NCBI GenBank assembly: GCA_036637375.1
Contig: JAVWMQ010000002.1
Coordinates: 22,618-86,617 of the forward strand
Direction: 5' to 3'
DNA: 64,000 nt
DNA from: JAVWMQ01 sp036637375
Lineage (GTDB): Bacteria > Bacillota > Clostridia > Peptostreptococcales > Anaerovoracaceae
In this document: one piece after another, positions 51,204 through 59,668 of the stretch
How positions within the stretch are numbered: the first letter of the stretch is position 1
Layout of the letters: the number at the start of each line of letters is the position of its first letter
The notes under the pieces: generated by a model
Seen by the model: the letters and a program-made list of their open reading frames with translations, nothing else
Told to the model about the DNA's origin: nothing
Database searches by the model: none
Program-made: the position numbers and the translations under genes

Positions 51204-53768
51204 TTATTTTCTTCTCATGTCTAAAATAACTTTTACAGTCTGTATTACCAAAGTAGGTACAAAAGCTAAAACTGCTATTGCTACTATCTGATTTACAGAT
51301 AATGTTGCAATGCTAAACGCACTCATTAACACTGGAATAAATAGTACACAACTTAGTAACAGCACACCAACTATGAATGCATATATTACAAACATATTTG
51401 TAAAAAATTTTAACTTAAAGATAGATTGTAATCCTCTTGAGTTAAATCCATGCCATAATCTAGCTAAACATAATGTTGCAAAGGCCATTGTCATAGCAGT
51501 TGTTACATCTTCTTGTAGTCCATAGTAGAATGCTCCAATTGTTGCAGCACCTATAACAAAGCCTTGAAGAATTATCTCAAGCATTACATTTTTACTTAAT
51601 ATAGCCTCATCATTCCCCCTCGGTTTGTCTTTAATCAATTCTTTATTTGATGGCTCCATTCCTATTGCAAGTGCTGGTAAACTATCAGTCACAAGATTAA
51701 TGAATAGCAAATGTACAGCAGCAAATGGTGTTGGTAGTCCTAATATTGAAGCATATAACACTACCAAAATACCTGCTGTATTTCCAGATAATAAGAATTT
51801 AATTGAGTTTTTGATATTTGCATAGATATTTCTACCATTTAAAACTGCTTTAATGATTGTAGCAAAGTTATCATCAGTAAGAATCATAGATGCAGCATCT
51901 TTTGATACTTCAGTACCAGTAATACCCATTGCAATACCTATATCTGATTGCTTTAGAGCTGGTGCATCATTAACACCGTCACCCGTCATTGCAACTACAT
52001 GTCCAAGTTCCTGCCACATATTAACAATTCTAATCTTGTTATCTGGAGAAACTCTTGCATAAACAGAAATATCTTTAATGCTTTCTCTAAGTTCATCATC
52101 AGACATAGCATCAAGTTCAAGTCCTGTAATAGCTCTATCACCTTCTTCATAAAGTCCGATTTTTTTCGCTATTGCTGTTGCTGTTATTTTATGGTCACCC
52201 GTAATCATTACAGGTTTAATTCCAGCCTTTTTACAATCTCTAACAGCTGCTGCTGACTCTTCCCTTGGTGGATCCATCATTGCAATTAAACCAATAAATG
52301 TATAGTCATCTTCCATACTCAACTCCAAGTTAGAAATGTTTTCTGTTTCCTTATATGCAAACGCCAAAACTCTTAATCCTTGGTTTGACAATTCTTCATT
52401 CTGTTTTTTAATATTCTCGATGTCAGCTTCTGTAACATCAATAATTTCATCACCTTTAACAATATGCTTAACTCTCTCTGTCAAAACATCTACCGCTCCT
52501 TTTGTAAGCATTAATGTCTTTCCTTCGATATTATGCAATGTACTCATTAATTTCCTCTCTGAATCAAAAGGAATCTCTGAGATTCTAGCATATTTTATAA
52601 TTTTATCTTCATAATCATTTTTATTCTTTATATAATAGTCAACTAACGCAGTTTCCGTAGGATCACCTAGTAATCCTTCATCATTTACAATAGTATCATT
52701 ACATAAAATTGATGTTGTTAGCAATAGATCTTTAACGAAGTCTTCACTAATAACTTCTTCTACAGTCATTTTATTTTGCGTTAAAGTACCTGTCTTATCA
52801 GAGCAAATAACAGAAACACAGCCTAAACCTTCAACAGCTCTTAGCTTCTTTACAATAGCATTTTGCTTTGCCATTTTTGACGTTCCAATGGCAAGTGAAA
52901 TTGTAATAATAGATGATAATGCTTCTGGAATTGCCGCAACTGCTAGAGCCACTGCAAATAAAAGTGCATCCACCATAGCCATTCCTCTGAATAAGCTTAA
53001 TCCCATTACTAGAATACATATTAATAATATTAAAATGGATAGTTTCTTACTAAAATTATCCATACTAACTTGTAGCGGTGTTTTTCTTTCAGCTGTATTA
53101 TCAAGTAATTCAGCGATTTTTCCAAGCTCAGTATGTCCACCAACAGCGGTAATAATTACCGTAGCTCTGCCATATGTTACAAGCGAACTAGAAAAAACCA
53201 TATTCTTTTGATCACCCAAAGCCACCTTTTCAGCATCAAGTTTATCTGAAATTTTTTCAACACTTTCCGATTCACCAGTTAATGCACTTTCATTAATTTT
53301 AAGCGAGTAACTTTCCAAAACCCTACCATCTCCTGGTACAACATCGCCTGCTTCAAGTCTAATAATATCTCCAACAACTAATTCGTATGCTGGAATTTCA
53401 ATACTCTTTCCATCCCTAATTACTTTTGCACTTGGTGATGACATCTTCTTTAAACTGTCAAGAGACTTCTCTGCCTTAACATACTGTACAGTTCCTAATA
53501 TTGAATTCATTACAATAACTGCAATAATTACAATGGTACTTTCCATATTTCCTGTAGCCGCAGAAATCAAAGCTGCAATTATCAAGATCACTACCAATAG
53601 ATCCTTAAACTGCTCTAAAAAGATTTGCAGAACACTCTTTTTCTTTTTTTCTTCAATTTTATTTTCTCCATATTGTTCTTTGTTTAATTGTACTTGTTCT
53701 GATTTTAATCCTTCCAATGAAGAATTGAACTCTTCAATAACAAGTTCTTTTTCTTTGTTGTAAAACAT
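51204..53768 (-). CDS. Cation-translocating P-type ATPase (probable Mn2+/Ca2+ exporter)
   Basis: The 854-residue P2A-type ATPase has the actuator TGES motif, the phosphorylation motif DKTGTLT with D324, the KGAVDVL nucleotide block, MTGDGVNDAPAL and about ten membrane helices, with a short N-terminal cation-ATPase domain. By sequence it resembles Ca2+-ATPases (SERCA/PMCA-like). Upstream is a yybP-ykoY riboswitch, which senses Mn2+; close relatives under this riboswitch export manganese, so Mn2+ export is inferred here. AGGAGG precedes the ATG. Confidence 0.9.
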   Translation of the reverse strand: MFYNKEKELVIEEFNSSLEGLKSEQVQLNKEQYGENKIEEKKKKSVLQIFLEQFKDLLVVILIIAALISAATGNMESTIVIIAVIVMNSILGTVQYVKAEKSLDSLKKMSSPSAKVIRDGKSIEIPAYELVVGDIIRLEAGDVVPGDGRVLESYSLKINESALTGESESVEKISDKLDAEKVALGDQKNMVFSSSLVTYGRATVIITAVGGHTELGKIAELLDNTAERKTPLQVSMDNFSKKLSILILLICILVMGLSLFRGMAMVDALLFAVALAVAAIPEALSSIITISLAIGTSKMAKQNAIVKKLRAVEGLGCVSVICSDKTGTLTQNKMTVEEVISEDFVKDLLLTTSILCNDTIVNDEGLLGDPTETALVDYYIKNKNDYEDKIIKYARISEIPFDSERKLMSTLHNIEGKTLMLTKGAVDVLTERVKHIVKGDEIIDVTEADIENIKKQNEELSNQGLRVLAFAYKETENISNLELSMEDDYTFIGLIAMMDPPREESAAAVRDCKKAGIKPVMITGDHKITATAIAKKIGLYEEGDRAITGLELDAMSDDELRESIKDISVYARVSPDNKIRIVNMWQELGHVVAMTGDGVNDAPALKQSDIGIAMGITGTEVSKDAASMILTDDNFATIIKAVLNGRNIYANIKNSIKFLLSGNTAGILVVLYASILGLPTPFAAVHLLFINLVTDSLPALAIGMEPSNKELIKDKPRGNDEAILSKNVMLEIILQGFVIGAATIGAFYYGLQEDVTTAMTMAFATLCLARLWHGFNSRGLQSIFKLKFFTNMFVIYAFIVGVLLLSCVLFIPVLMSAFSIATLSVNQIVAIAVLAFVPTLVIQTVKVILDMRRK

Positions 53769-53800
53769 ACATACCTCCTAAAACTTTCACATTATCCCAA

Positions 53801-53850
53801 TGAAAATAAATAAAGACTCTTAAAACAACAAAAGTTGTTCTAAAAGTCTC
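53801..53850 (-). terminator. Riboswitch-controlled terminator before the P-type ATPase
   Basis: Minus-strand arms from 53850 to 53835 (AGACTTTTAGAACAAC) and 53830 to 53814 pair around a short TTTT loop with one bulge and two G-U pairs, then TTTATTTATTTT. The upstream arm overlaps the aptamer's P1 3' strand, so aptamer folding should prevent termination. Confidence 0.75.
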
Positions 53851-53925
53851 GCTATTTAAAGCAAACGCGGATTATTAATCGTACTGACGCATTTGCTACA
53901 ATTTCTTGCTAGCTACTCCCTTTTA
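53843..53925 (-). ncRNA. yybP-ykoY (manganese) riboswitch aptamer
   Basis: The minus strand contains the conserved motif elements in order: AAAAGGGAGTAGC at the 5' side, CGTCAGTACG in the internal loop, and GCGAGACTTTT at the 3' side; AAAAG and CTTTT form P1. This class binds Mn2+ directly and turns on Mn2+ export genes. The 3' strand overlaps the terminator arm at 53835-53850, which fits an ON switch by antitermination. Confidence 0.88.
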
Positions 53926-53954
53926 TATGTGAGCCAAACTATTCTCCATAGAGT

Positions 53955-53983
53955 ATGATATACCTTTAAAAGGAAAAAATCAA
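53955..53983 (-). promoter_or_regulatory. Promoter of the riboswitch and P-type ATPase
   Basis: Minus-strand TTGATT (53978-53983), 17-base spacer, TATCAT (53955-53960), some 20 bases before the aptamer. Confidence 0.6.
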
Positions 53984-53992
53984 GAGTTATTT

Positions 53993-54538
53993 TTAAACTG
54001 TTAACTTTTCTAATGTATAACCTTGACTAAATTTTTCCAAATATACATTTTTACATTTTCTAAACTTTTCAAATGTTTTCTTTGCTTCACTTACATTACA
54101 GTAAACCTTCCAGTGCCCTGAACATTTAAAGTTACACCCTTTATTCTTAATAAAGCATTCTGTGTCTTCAATTGGATATCCTAAAAAAACACCGATTTCA
54201 TGTGGGAAATCCTTAGAAATCTTGATTCTATAACATAGAAAATCAATGGCTTCATCCAATGCATTAAAATTATATCCATAATCTTTTAAAAGATTTTGTA
54301 CACGTTCATCGGTCAACACAAAATTAAGTTTACTTTTTCTGTAAACATAAATCATCGCTCTATTTCCATTTATACTAAGAATTTTATAAAAAATATCTTT
54401 TTTCATCATTTTAAAATTTAGTTTTTTGATATCTTCATATAGTTGCTCTAAGTTCAAAAAATTATATGCAAATAGGCTTCCTACTTTCATGCCCGCCAAA
54501 GTAGGCGCACAATGTCTAATAATTAAATCTGTTGACAT
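53993..54538 (-). CDS. DUF3793 family protein
   Basis: The 181-residue protein matches DUF3793: the N-terminal HCAPTLAGMKVGSLF, the central FPHEIGVFLGYPIEDTECFI block and NKGCNFKCSGHWKVYCN, with cysteines spaced for metal or redox use. Function is unknown. In Clostridia, relatives often stand next to iron transport (feo) or flavodoxin genes, which fits the metal-related setting here, though neither is in the window. It follows the DUF2325 gene by 5 bases. Confidence 0.85.
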   Translation of the reverse strand: MSTDLIIRHCAPTLAGMKVGSLFAYNFLNLEQLYEDIKKLNFKMMKKDIFYKILSINGNRAMIYVYRKSKLNFVLTDERVQNLLKDYGYNFNALDEAIDFLCYRIKISKDFPHEIGVFLGYPIEDTECFIKNKGCNFKCSGHWKVYCNVSEAKKTFEKFRKCKNVYLEKFSQGYTLEKLTV

Positions 54539-54543
54539 ATTCC

Positions 54544-54822
54544 CTACTGTTCCTCCTTTAAAATTCCTTTAAGTGCTGTTAGAGAACTAGAGTGACATCT
54601 CTTTATTTTTGTTTTGCTTCCCTTAGCACTGCTCAAAGCACATTTCACCATTTTATGCGAAACTGTATTAGTAAATAGTACAAGTAAATCGGGATTTCCA
54701 ATTTTATCTCTTAGAGTCCCTTTCATCTGTGTATATACTTTTGCTTTATAATCATATTCCTTGCATAATTCAATATATTTCGTCACCATACAATCATTAC
54801 CACCTATTATTACAACACTCAT
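54544..54822 (-). CDS. DUF2325 family protein
   Basis: From the ATG at 54822 (AAAGGAGG upstream) the protein has 92 residues. The start MSVVIIGGNDCMVTKYIELC, the middle KIGNPDLLVLFTNTVSHKMVKCA and the end KIKRCHSSSLTALKGIL match DUF2325, a small Rossmann-like domain with unknown function, often found in Firmicutes near metal or redox genes. An open frame extends 10 codons upstream into the operator region but lacks a ribosome site. It is co-transcribed with DUF3793. Confidence 0.85.
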   Translation of the reverse strand: MSVVIIGGNDCMVTKYIELCKEYDYKAKVYTQMKGTLRDKIGNPDLLVLFTNTVSHKMVKCALSSAKGSKTKIKRCHSSSLTALKGILKEEQ

Positions 54823-54843
54823 AGTTTCCTCCTTTATTCTCCA

Positions 54844-54859
54844 GTTAGCCAACGCTAAC
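54844..54859. promoter_or_regulatory. Candidate operator, copy 1 (GTTAGC-4-GCTAAC)
   Basis: Palindrome GTTAGC-CAAC-GCTAAC between the promoter at 54905-54933 and the DUF2325 start. It matches the copy at 54877-54894. Its position downstream of -10 fits a repressor site. The regulator is not known. Confidence 0.55.
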
Positions 54860-54876
54860 CTATGCCCAATTATTTT

Positions 54877-54894
54877 GGTTAGCCTTCGCTAACC
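54877..54894. promoter_or_regulatory. Candidate operator, copy 2 (GGTTAGC-4-GCTAACC)
   Basis: Perfect palindrome with 7-bp arms around CTTC, centred 34 bp (about three helical turns) from copy 1 and close to the expected transcription start. Confidence 0.6.
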
Positions 54895-54904
54895 TCTTAT
54901 TCAT

Positions 54905-54933
54905 ATAATATCATTAAGTTTTATTTTCGTCAA
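54905..54933 (-). promoter_or_regulatory. Promoter of DUF2325-DUF3793
   Basis: Minus-strand TTGACG (54928-54933), 17-base spacer, TATTAT (54905-54910), followed by the two palindromes. Confidence 0.65.
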
Positions 54934-54939
54934 TGTTTT

Positions 54940-54981
54940 TTTATAAAAATAACCAGATGCATTCAACACATCTGGTTATTT
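54940..54981 (-). terminator. Terminator of ppdK
   Basis: Arms AAATAACCAGATG (54947-54959) and CATCTGGTTATTT (54969-54981) pair perfectly; a T-rich stretch follows on the minus strand, immediately before the DUF2325 promoter. Confidence 0.88.
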
Positions 54982-54988
54982 GGGTTAT

Positions 54989-57616
54989 TTATTTTTGTTT
55001 GCTTTTAACAACTGCCTGTGCCGCTGCAAGTCTTGCAATCGGTACTCTAAATGGTGAGCATGATACATAGTTTAATCCTAAGTTGTAGCAATACTCAACT
55101 GTTTTTGGATCTCCACCATGTTCGCCACAAATTCCTAATTTAATATTAGGTCTTGTCTTTTTACCTTTTTCAACTGCCATTTCAACAAGTTGACCAACAC
55201 CTGACTGATCAAGAGTTTGGAATGGATCTTCTTCAAAAATAAGCTTATCTCCATATTCTTTGATAATCTGTCCTGTGTCATCTCTTGAGAATCCAAATGT
55301 CATCTGAGTCAAGTCATTTGTACCAAATGAGAAGAATTCAGCGCCCTTTGCAATTTCATCTGCTGTAAGTGCCGCTCTTGGAATTTCAATCATTGTTCCT
55401 ACTAAATACTCAACCTTTTCATTTTCTCTTTCAAAGACTTTGTTGATTGTTTCAACAACAGTTTCTTTTACATTCATAAATTCCTTTTCAAGACCAACAA
55501 GAGGAATCATGATTTCAGGAATAATTTCCATTCCTTTTTCTTTCTTTAGCTCGATTGCTGCCATCATAATAGCTTCAGCCTGCATTTCAGCAATTTCTGG
55601 ATACGTAATTGCTAATCTACAACCTCTGTGTCCTAGCATAGGGTTAAATTCATGTAAATCTTCAACCTTTTGAGCCAGCTTTTCATATGGCACATTTATT
55701 TGTTCAGATAGTATTCTAATTTCTTCTTCGTTATGTGGCAAGAATTCATGAAGTGGTGGATCAAGTAATCTAATCGTTACAGGTCTATCTTCCATAGCTT
55801 CATAAATGCCTTTAAAGTCACCTTTTTGGAAAGGTAGTAGCATAGCTAATGCTGCTCTTCTTTCTTCTTCTGTATCAGCTAGAATCATTCTTCTAACACT
55901 TGGAAGTCTTTCTTCTTCAAAGAACATATGCTCAGTTCTGCATAGACCAATACCCTCTGCGCCAAATTCAACAGCCTGAGCCGCATCCTTAGGATTATCA
56001 GCGTTTGTTCTAACTTTAAGTGTTCTGATTTCATCAGCCCATTTCATTATTGTAGCAAAATCTCCTGAAAGCTCTGGAGCTACAGTTTTCACTTCGCCAT
56101 CATAAACAATACCAGCAGTACCATCCAGAGAAATAAAGTCACCTTCTGTGTAAACTTTTCCATCCACTGCCATTGTTTTTGCATCTTCATTTACAATTAT
56201 TTCTGAACAACCTGCTACACAACATTTGCCCATACCTCTTGCAACTACAGCTGCATGAGATGTCATTCCCCCTCTTGCAGTTAAGATTCCTTCAGCTACA
56301 ACCATTCCTGCTAAATCTTCTGGTGAAGTTTCTTGTCTAACAAGAATAACTTTTTCTCCACCTTCAACAGCAGCAGCCGCAGCATTAGCAGTGAAGTAAA
56401 TTTTTCCAGCAGCTGCACCAGGTGATGCAGGTAAACCTTTAGCAAGCTTAACTGCTGACTTTAAACTTTCCTCGTCAAATTTTGGATGAAGAAGCTGATC
56501 AATCTGTGCAGGCTCTAATCTTGTAACTGCAGTTTCTTTATCAATTAATCCTTCTTTTTCCATATCTACAGCAACTTTAACTGCTGCTGCAGCAGTTCTT
56601 TTACCATTTCTTGTTTGTAGCATATAAAGTTTGTTTCTTTCAACTGTAAACTCCATATCCTGCATATCAGTATAATGTTTTTCTAGTAGTTCAGCAATTC
56701 TAACGAAGTCTGCATAAACTTCTGGGAACGCAACTGCCATTTCTTCAATAGGCTGAGGAGTTCTAATTCCCGCTACTACGTCTTCTCCCTGTGCATTTAC
56801 AAGGAATTCACCAAATATTTTATCTTCCCCATTAACAGGGCTTCTTGTAAAGGCTACACCTGTCCCAGATGTATCTCCCATATTACCAAATACCATAGAT
56901 TGAACGTTTACAGCAGTTCCAAGGTTTGATGGAATACTATTTAGCTTTCTATATAAAATAGCTCTATCATTGTTCCATGAACGGAATACCGCTTTAATTG
57001 CTTCCATCAACTGATCTTTAGGATCTTGTGGGAATTCTCTTCCGATTTCATCCGCAACTAATTTTTTATAGCCTACAATAATTTCCTTCAAATCTTCTGT
57101 TGTTAGATCAACGTCAAATTCACACCCTTTTTCGGCTTTTTTGCTTTCAAAGATGTTGTCAAATTTAGATTTAGAAATCTCCATTACAACATCACCAAAC
57201 ATCTGAATGAATCTTCTATAGCTGTCATATGCAAATCTATCATTTTCAGTTAGTTTTGCAAGTCCTACTACTGTTTCATCATTAAGACCTAAGTTCAAAA
57301 TTGTGTCCATCATTCCTGGCATAGAAAATACAGATCCTGAACGAACAGATACTAATAGAGGATTGTCAATAAATCCAAATCTTTTACCTGTTACAATTTC
57401 AAGTTCTTCTAGTTTTAGGAATATATCTTTAATAATATCTTCCCCTATAGTCTGTCCTTCATCATAATATCTGTTACATGCTCCAGTCGTAACTGTAAAG
57501 CCAAAAGGCACTGGCAAACCAATTTTTGTCATTTCTGCCAAGTTTGCTCCTTTTCCCCCTAAAAGGTTTTTCATGTCCTTAGAGCCCTCGTTAAACGAGT
57601 AAACAAATTTCTCCAT
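54989..57616 (-). CDS. ppdK: Pyruvate, phosphate dikinase
   Basis: The 875-residue protein has three domains: N-terminal ATP-grasp (LGGKGANLAEMTKIGLPVP at 19-37), the central phosphohistidine domain with GGMTSHAAVVARGMGK, and the C-terminal PEP/pyruvate TIM barrel with LCRTEHMFF, GTNDLTQMTFG and LGICGEHGGDP (catalytic cysteine). It interconverts pyruvate + ATP + Pi and PEP + AMP + PPi, giving anaerobes a PPi-linked glycolysis or gluconeogenesis step. It lies 14 bases after glyS and ends at a strong terminator. AGGAG precedes the ATG. No ppdK regulatory kinase (PPDK-RP) is adjacent. Confidence 0.97.
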   Translation of the reverse strand: MEKFVYSFNEGSKDMKNLLGGKGANLAEMTKIGLPVPFGFTVTTGACNRYYDEGQTIGEDIIKDIFLKLEELEIVTGKRFGFIDNPLLVSVRSGSVFSMPGMMDTILNLGLNDETVVGLAKLTENDRFAYDSYRRFIQMFGDVVMEISKSKFDNIFESKKAEKGCEFDVDLTTEDLKEIIVGYKKLVADEIGREFPQDPKDQLMEAIKAVFRSWNNDRAILYRKLNSIPSNLGTAVNVQSMVFGNMGDTSGTGVAFTRSPVNGEDKIFGEFLVNAQGEDVVAGIRTPQPIEEMAVAFPEVYADFVRIAELLEKHYTDMQDMEFTVERNKLYMLQTRNGKRTAAAAVKVAVDMEKEGLIDKETAVTRLEPAQIDQLLHPKFDEESLKSAVKLAKGLPASPGAAAGKIYFTANAAAAAVEGGEKVILVRQETSPEDLAGMVVAEGILTARGGMTSHAAVVARGMGKCCVAGCSEIIVNEDAKTMAVDGKVYTEGDFISLDGTAGIVYDGEVKTVAPELSGDFATIMKWADEIRTLKVRTNADNPKDAAQAVEFGAEGIGLCRTEHMFFEEERLPSVRRMILADTEEERRAALAMLLPFQKGDFKGIYEAMEDRPVTIRLLDPPLHEFLPHNEEEIRILSEQINVPYEKLAQKVEDLHEFNPMLGHRGCRLAITYPEIAEMQAEAIMMAAIELKKEKGMEIIPEIMIPLVGLEKEFMNVKETVVETINKVFERENEKVEYLVGTMIEIPRAALTADEIAKGAEFFSFGTNDLTQMTFGFSRDDTGQIIKEYGDKLIFEEDPFQTLDQSGVGQLVEMAVEKGKKTRPNIKLGICGEHGGDPKTVEYCYNLGLNYVSCSPFRVPIARLAAAQAVVKSKQK

Positions 57617-57630
57617 ACTTTACTTTCTCC

Positions 57631-59031
57631 TTAAAAGATTAATTTTTCTTCAATATAACTTTTTACTTCTGTAATAGGTAATCTAACCTGCTCCATAGTA
57701 TCCCTATCACGTATTGTTACACATCCATCTGTTTCTGTATCAAAGTCAACACAAATGCAGAACGGTGTTCCAATTTCGTCTTCTCTTCTATATCTCTTAC
57801 CTATAGATCCTGCTGCATCATAATCCACATTGAAATACTTTGAAAGTTCTTCAAAAATTGGTTCTGCAACTGGTGCTAATTTCTTTGCTAATGGCAATAC
57901 TGCCGCCTTAAATGGTGCTAATGCTGGATGAAATCTCATTACAACACGAGTATCTTCTTTGCCATTTTCACTTGAAACAACTTCTTCATCATACGCATCC
58001 GCTAAAAATGCTAAAGTAACTCTATCTGCCCCCAGTGATGGTTCAATACAATATGGTATAAACTTTTCACCTGTTTCAGAATCAACATAATTCAAGTCTT
58101 TTTTTGAATGCTCTGCGTGTTGCTTTAAGTCAAAATCGGTTCTATCCGCAATGCCCCAAAGTTCACCCCATCCAAATGGGAACAAATATTCAATATCTGT
58201 TGTAGCATTACTATAGTGAGATAATTCTTCCTTATCATGATCTCTAAATCTAACATTCTCTGCTTTCATTCCCAGACTACTTAAGAACTGACCGCAATAG
58301 TTCTTCCAGTATTCAAACCATTCCATATCTTCACCTGGCTTACAGAAAAATTCTAATTCCATTTGTTCAAATTCTCTAATTCTAAAGATGAAATTCCCTG
58401 GTGTAATTTCATTTCTAAATGATTTACCAATTTGAGCTATTCCAAACGGTAATTTCTTTCTTGCTGTTCTCTGTACGTTTTTGAAATTCACAAATATGCC
58501 TTGTGCTGTCTCTGGTCTTAGGAAAATCTCTGACTGCGAGTCCTCTGTAACCCCCTGGAACGTTTTAAACATCAAATTAAACTGTCTAATTCCAGTAAAG
58601 TCAGACTTCCCACACTCTGGGCAAGTCACACCATTTGAAACTATGTATTCTTCAAGCTGTTCCTTTGACCAACCATCAACAACAACATCATCTTCACCCT
58701 TTGCTGCCATGTGATCTTCAATTAATTTATCTGCTCTAAATCTTGCTTGACATGCTTTGCAATCTACTAATGGATCCGAAAAGCCACCAACGTGTCCAGA
58801 CGCAACCCATGTTTGTGGGTTCATTAGAATTGCCGCATCTAATCCAACATTATATTTTGACTCTTGAACAAATTTTTTCCACCAAGCCTTTTTAATATTA
58901 TTTTTGAATTCCACACCTAATGGACCGTAATCCCACGAATTTGCAAGTCCACCGTATATTTCAGATCCTGGATACACAAATCCTCTGCCTTTTGCTAATG
59001 CAACTAGTTTTTCCATTGTAAGTTTTTCCAT
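57631..59031 (-). CDS. glyS: Glycyl-tRNA synthetase (dimeric type)
   Basis: From the ATG at 59031 the enzyme has 466 residues; the frame extends 10 codons upstream but into the DUF4342 gene. It is the alpha2 type: motif 1 starts GRGFVYPGSEIYGGLANSWDYGPLG, a zinc-binding insert with CKACQARF and CPECGKSDF follows, then motif 2 (GKSFRNEITPGNFIFRIREFEQMELEFF), and the C-terminal anticodon-binding domain. It charges tRNA-Gly. No T-box is seen upstream, so expression likely follows the phoH run. Confidence 0.96.
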   Translation of the reverse strand: MEKLTMEKLVALAKGRGFVYPGSEIYGGLANSWDYGPLGVEFKNNIKKAWWKKFVQESKYNVGLDAAILMNPQTWVASGHVGGFSDPLVDCKACQARFRADKLIEDHMAAKGEDDVVVDGWSKEQLEEYIVSNGVTCPECGKSDFTGIRQFNLMFKTFQGVTEDSQSEIFLRPETAQGIFVNFKNVQRTARKKLPFGIAQIGKSFRNEITPGNFIFRIREFEQMELEFFCKPGEDMEWFEYWKNYCGQFLSSLGMKAENVRFRDHDKEELSHYSNATTDIEYLFPFGWGELWGIADRTDFDLKQHAEHSKKDLNYVDSETGEKFIPYCIEPSLGADRVTLAFLADAYDEEVVSSENGKEDTRVVMRFHPALAPFKAAVLPLAKKLAPVAEPIFEELSKYFNVDYDAAGSIGKRYRREDEIGTPFCICVDFDTETDGCVTIRDRDTMEQVRLPITEVKSYIEEKLIF

Positions 59032-59032
59032 T

Positions 59033-59656
59033 TTATTCTTCTTCGCCTTCACTTTCTTCATAATCTACATCAAAATCTGATGCGAAATCGTCTTTATTAT
59101 TCTTGTCATGCTTTTTAAATTTACTTTTTGCAAATTCAGTTGTCTTTTCAAAAGTTTCCTCAGCTACATCCTTTACTTTTTCGTAAGTATCACTATTTTT
59201 AACTTTATCGTAAACTTCATTGCTCTTAACTTTTGCTTTTTGAGCTGTTTCATTTGCTCTATCACTTACATCAATAATTGTCCCATCAGTTTTAATCACT
59301 TCAATTACACATTTAAAACCAAATGATGCAATCGCACCAGCAATTATTCCCCAAGGAGCAACAACCGCACCTAAAATTCCAGCGTTAACTGGAACATTCA
59401 AAACAACTTCGCCGTCTTTATTTTTAATCACAATTTTTGATACGTTCCCTTTTTTCACAAGTTCTTTTAGTGAATCGATTATAGCTGTTCCCTGCTCACC
59501 AAATGATTTTTTGCCCATTTGATCAATTTCTTCTTCAATACTAATAATCGCATCTACAACACTGCCATCAGCAGCCTCAAGAGCTTCTTTTGCTTCTTTG
59601 TAACTAACACCGGTTCTGTCTTTTACTAATTCAATTTTTTCCAAAGTAATTTCCAT
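59033..59656 (-). CDS. UBA-like and DUF4342 protein
   Basis: The 207-residue protein begins with an EF-Ts-like UBA domain (1-42; VKDRTGVSYKEAKEALEAADGSVVDAI), then a DUF4342 region (about 55-135) with VPVNAGILGAVVAPWGIIAGAIASFGF, a hydrophobic patch that may touch the membrane, and a long helical, charged C-terminus ending in acids. Function is unknown; UBA domains bind other proteins. It sits between recO (12 bases) and glyS (1 base) in the same unit. GGAGGAAG precedes the ATG. Confidence 0.8.
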   Translation of the reverse strand: MEITLEKIELVKDRTGVSYKEAKEALEAADGSVVDAIISIEEEIDQMGKKSFGEQGTAIIDSLKELVKKGNVSKIVIKNKDGEVVLNVPVNAGILGAVVAPWGIIAGAIASFGFKCVIEVIKTDGTIIDVSDRANETAQKAKVKSNEVYDKVKNSDTYEKVKDVAEETFEKTTEFAKSKFKKHDKNNKDDFASDFDVDYEESEGEEE

Positions 59657-59668
59657 TTTTTCTTCCTC

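Noticed and set aside
53835..53925. Possible small RNA or attenuator unrelated to metals before the P-type ATPase.
   Set aside because: The order and sequence of conserved elements fit the yybP-ykoY riboswitch class better.
59032..59656. T-box riboswitch for glyS.
   Set aside because: The region upstream of glyS is filled by the DUF4342 and recO genes, with no T-box sequence or terminator.
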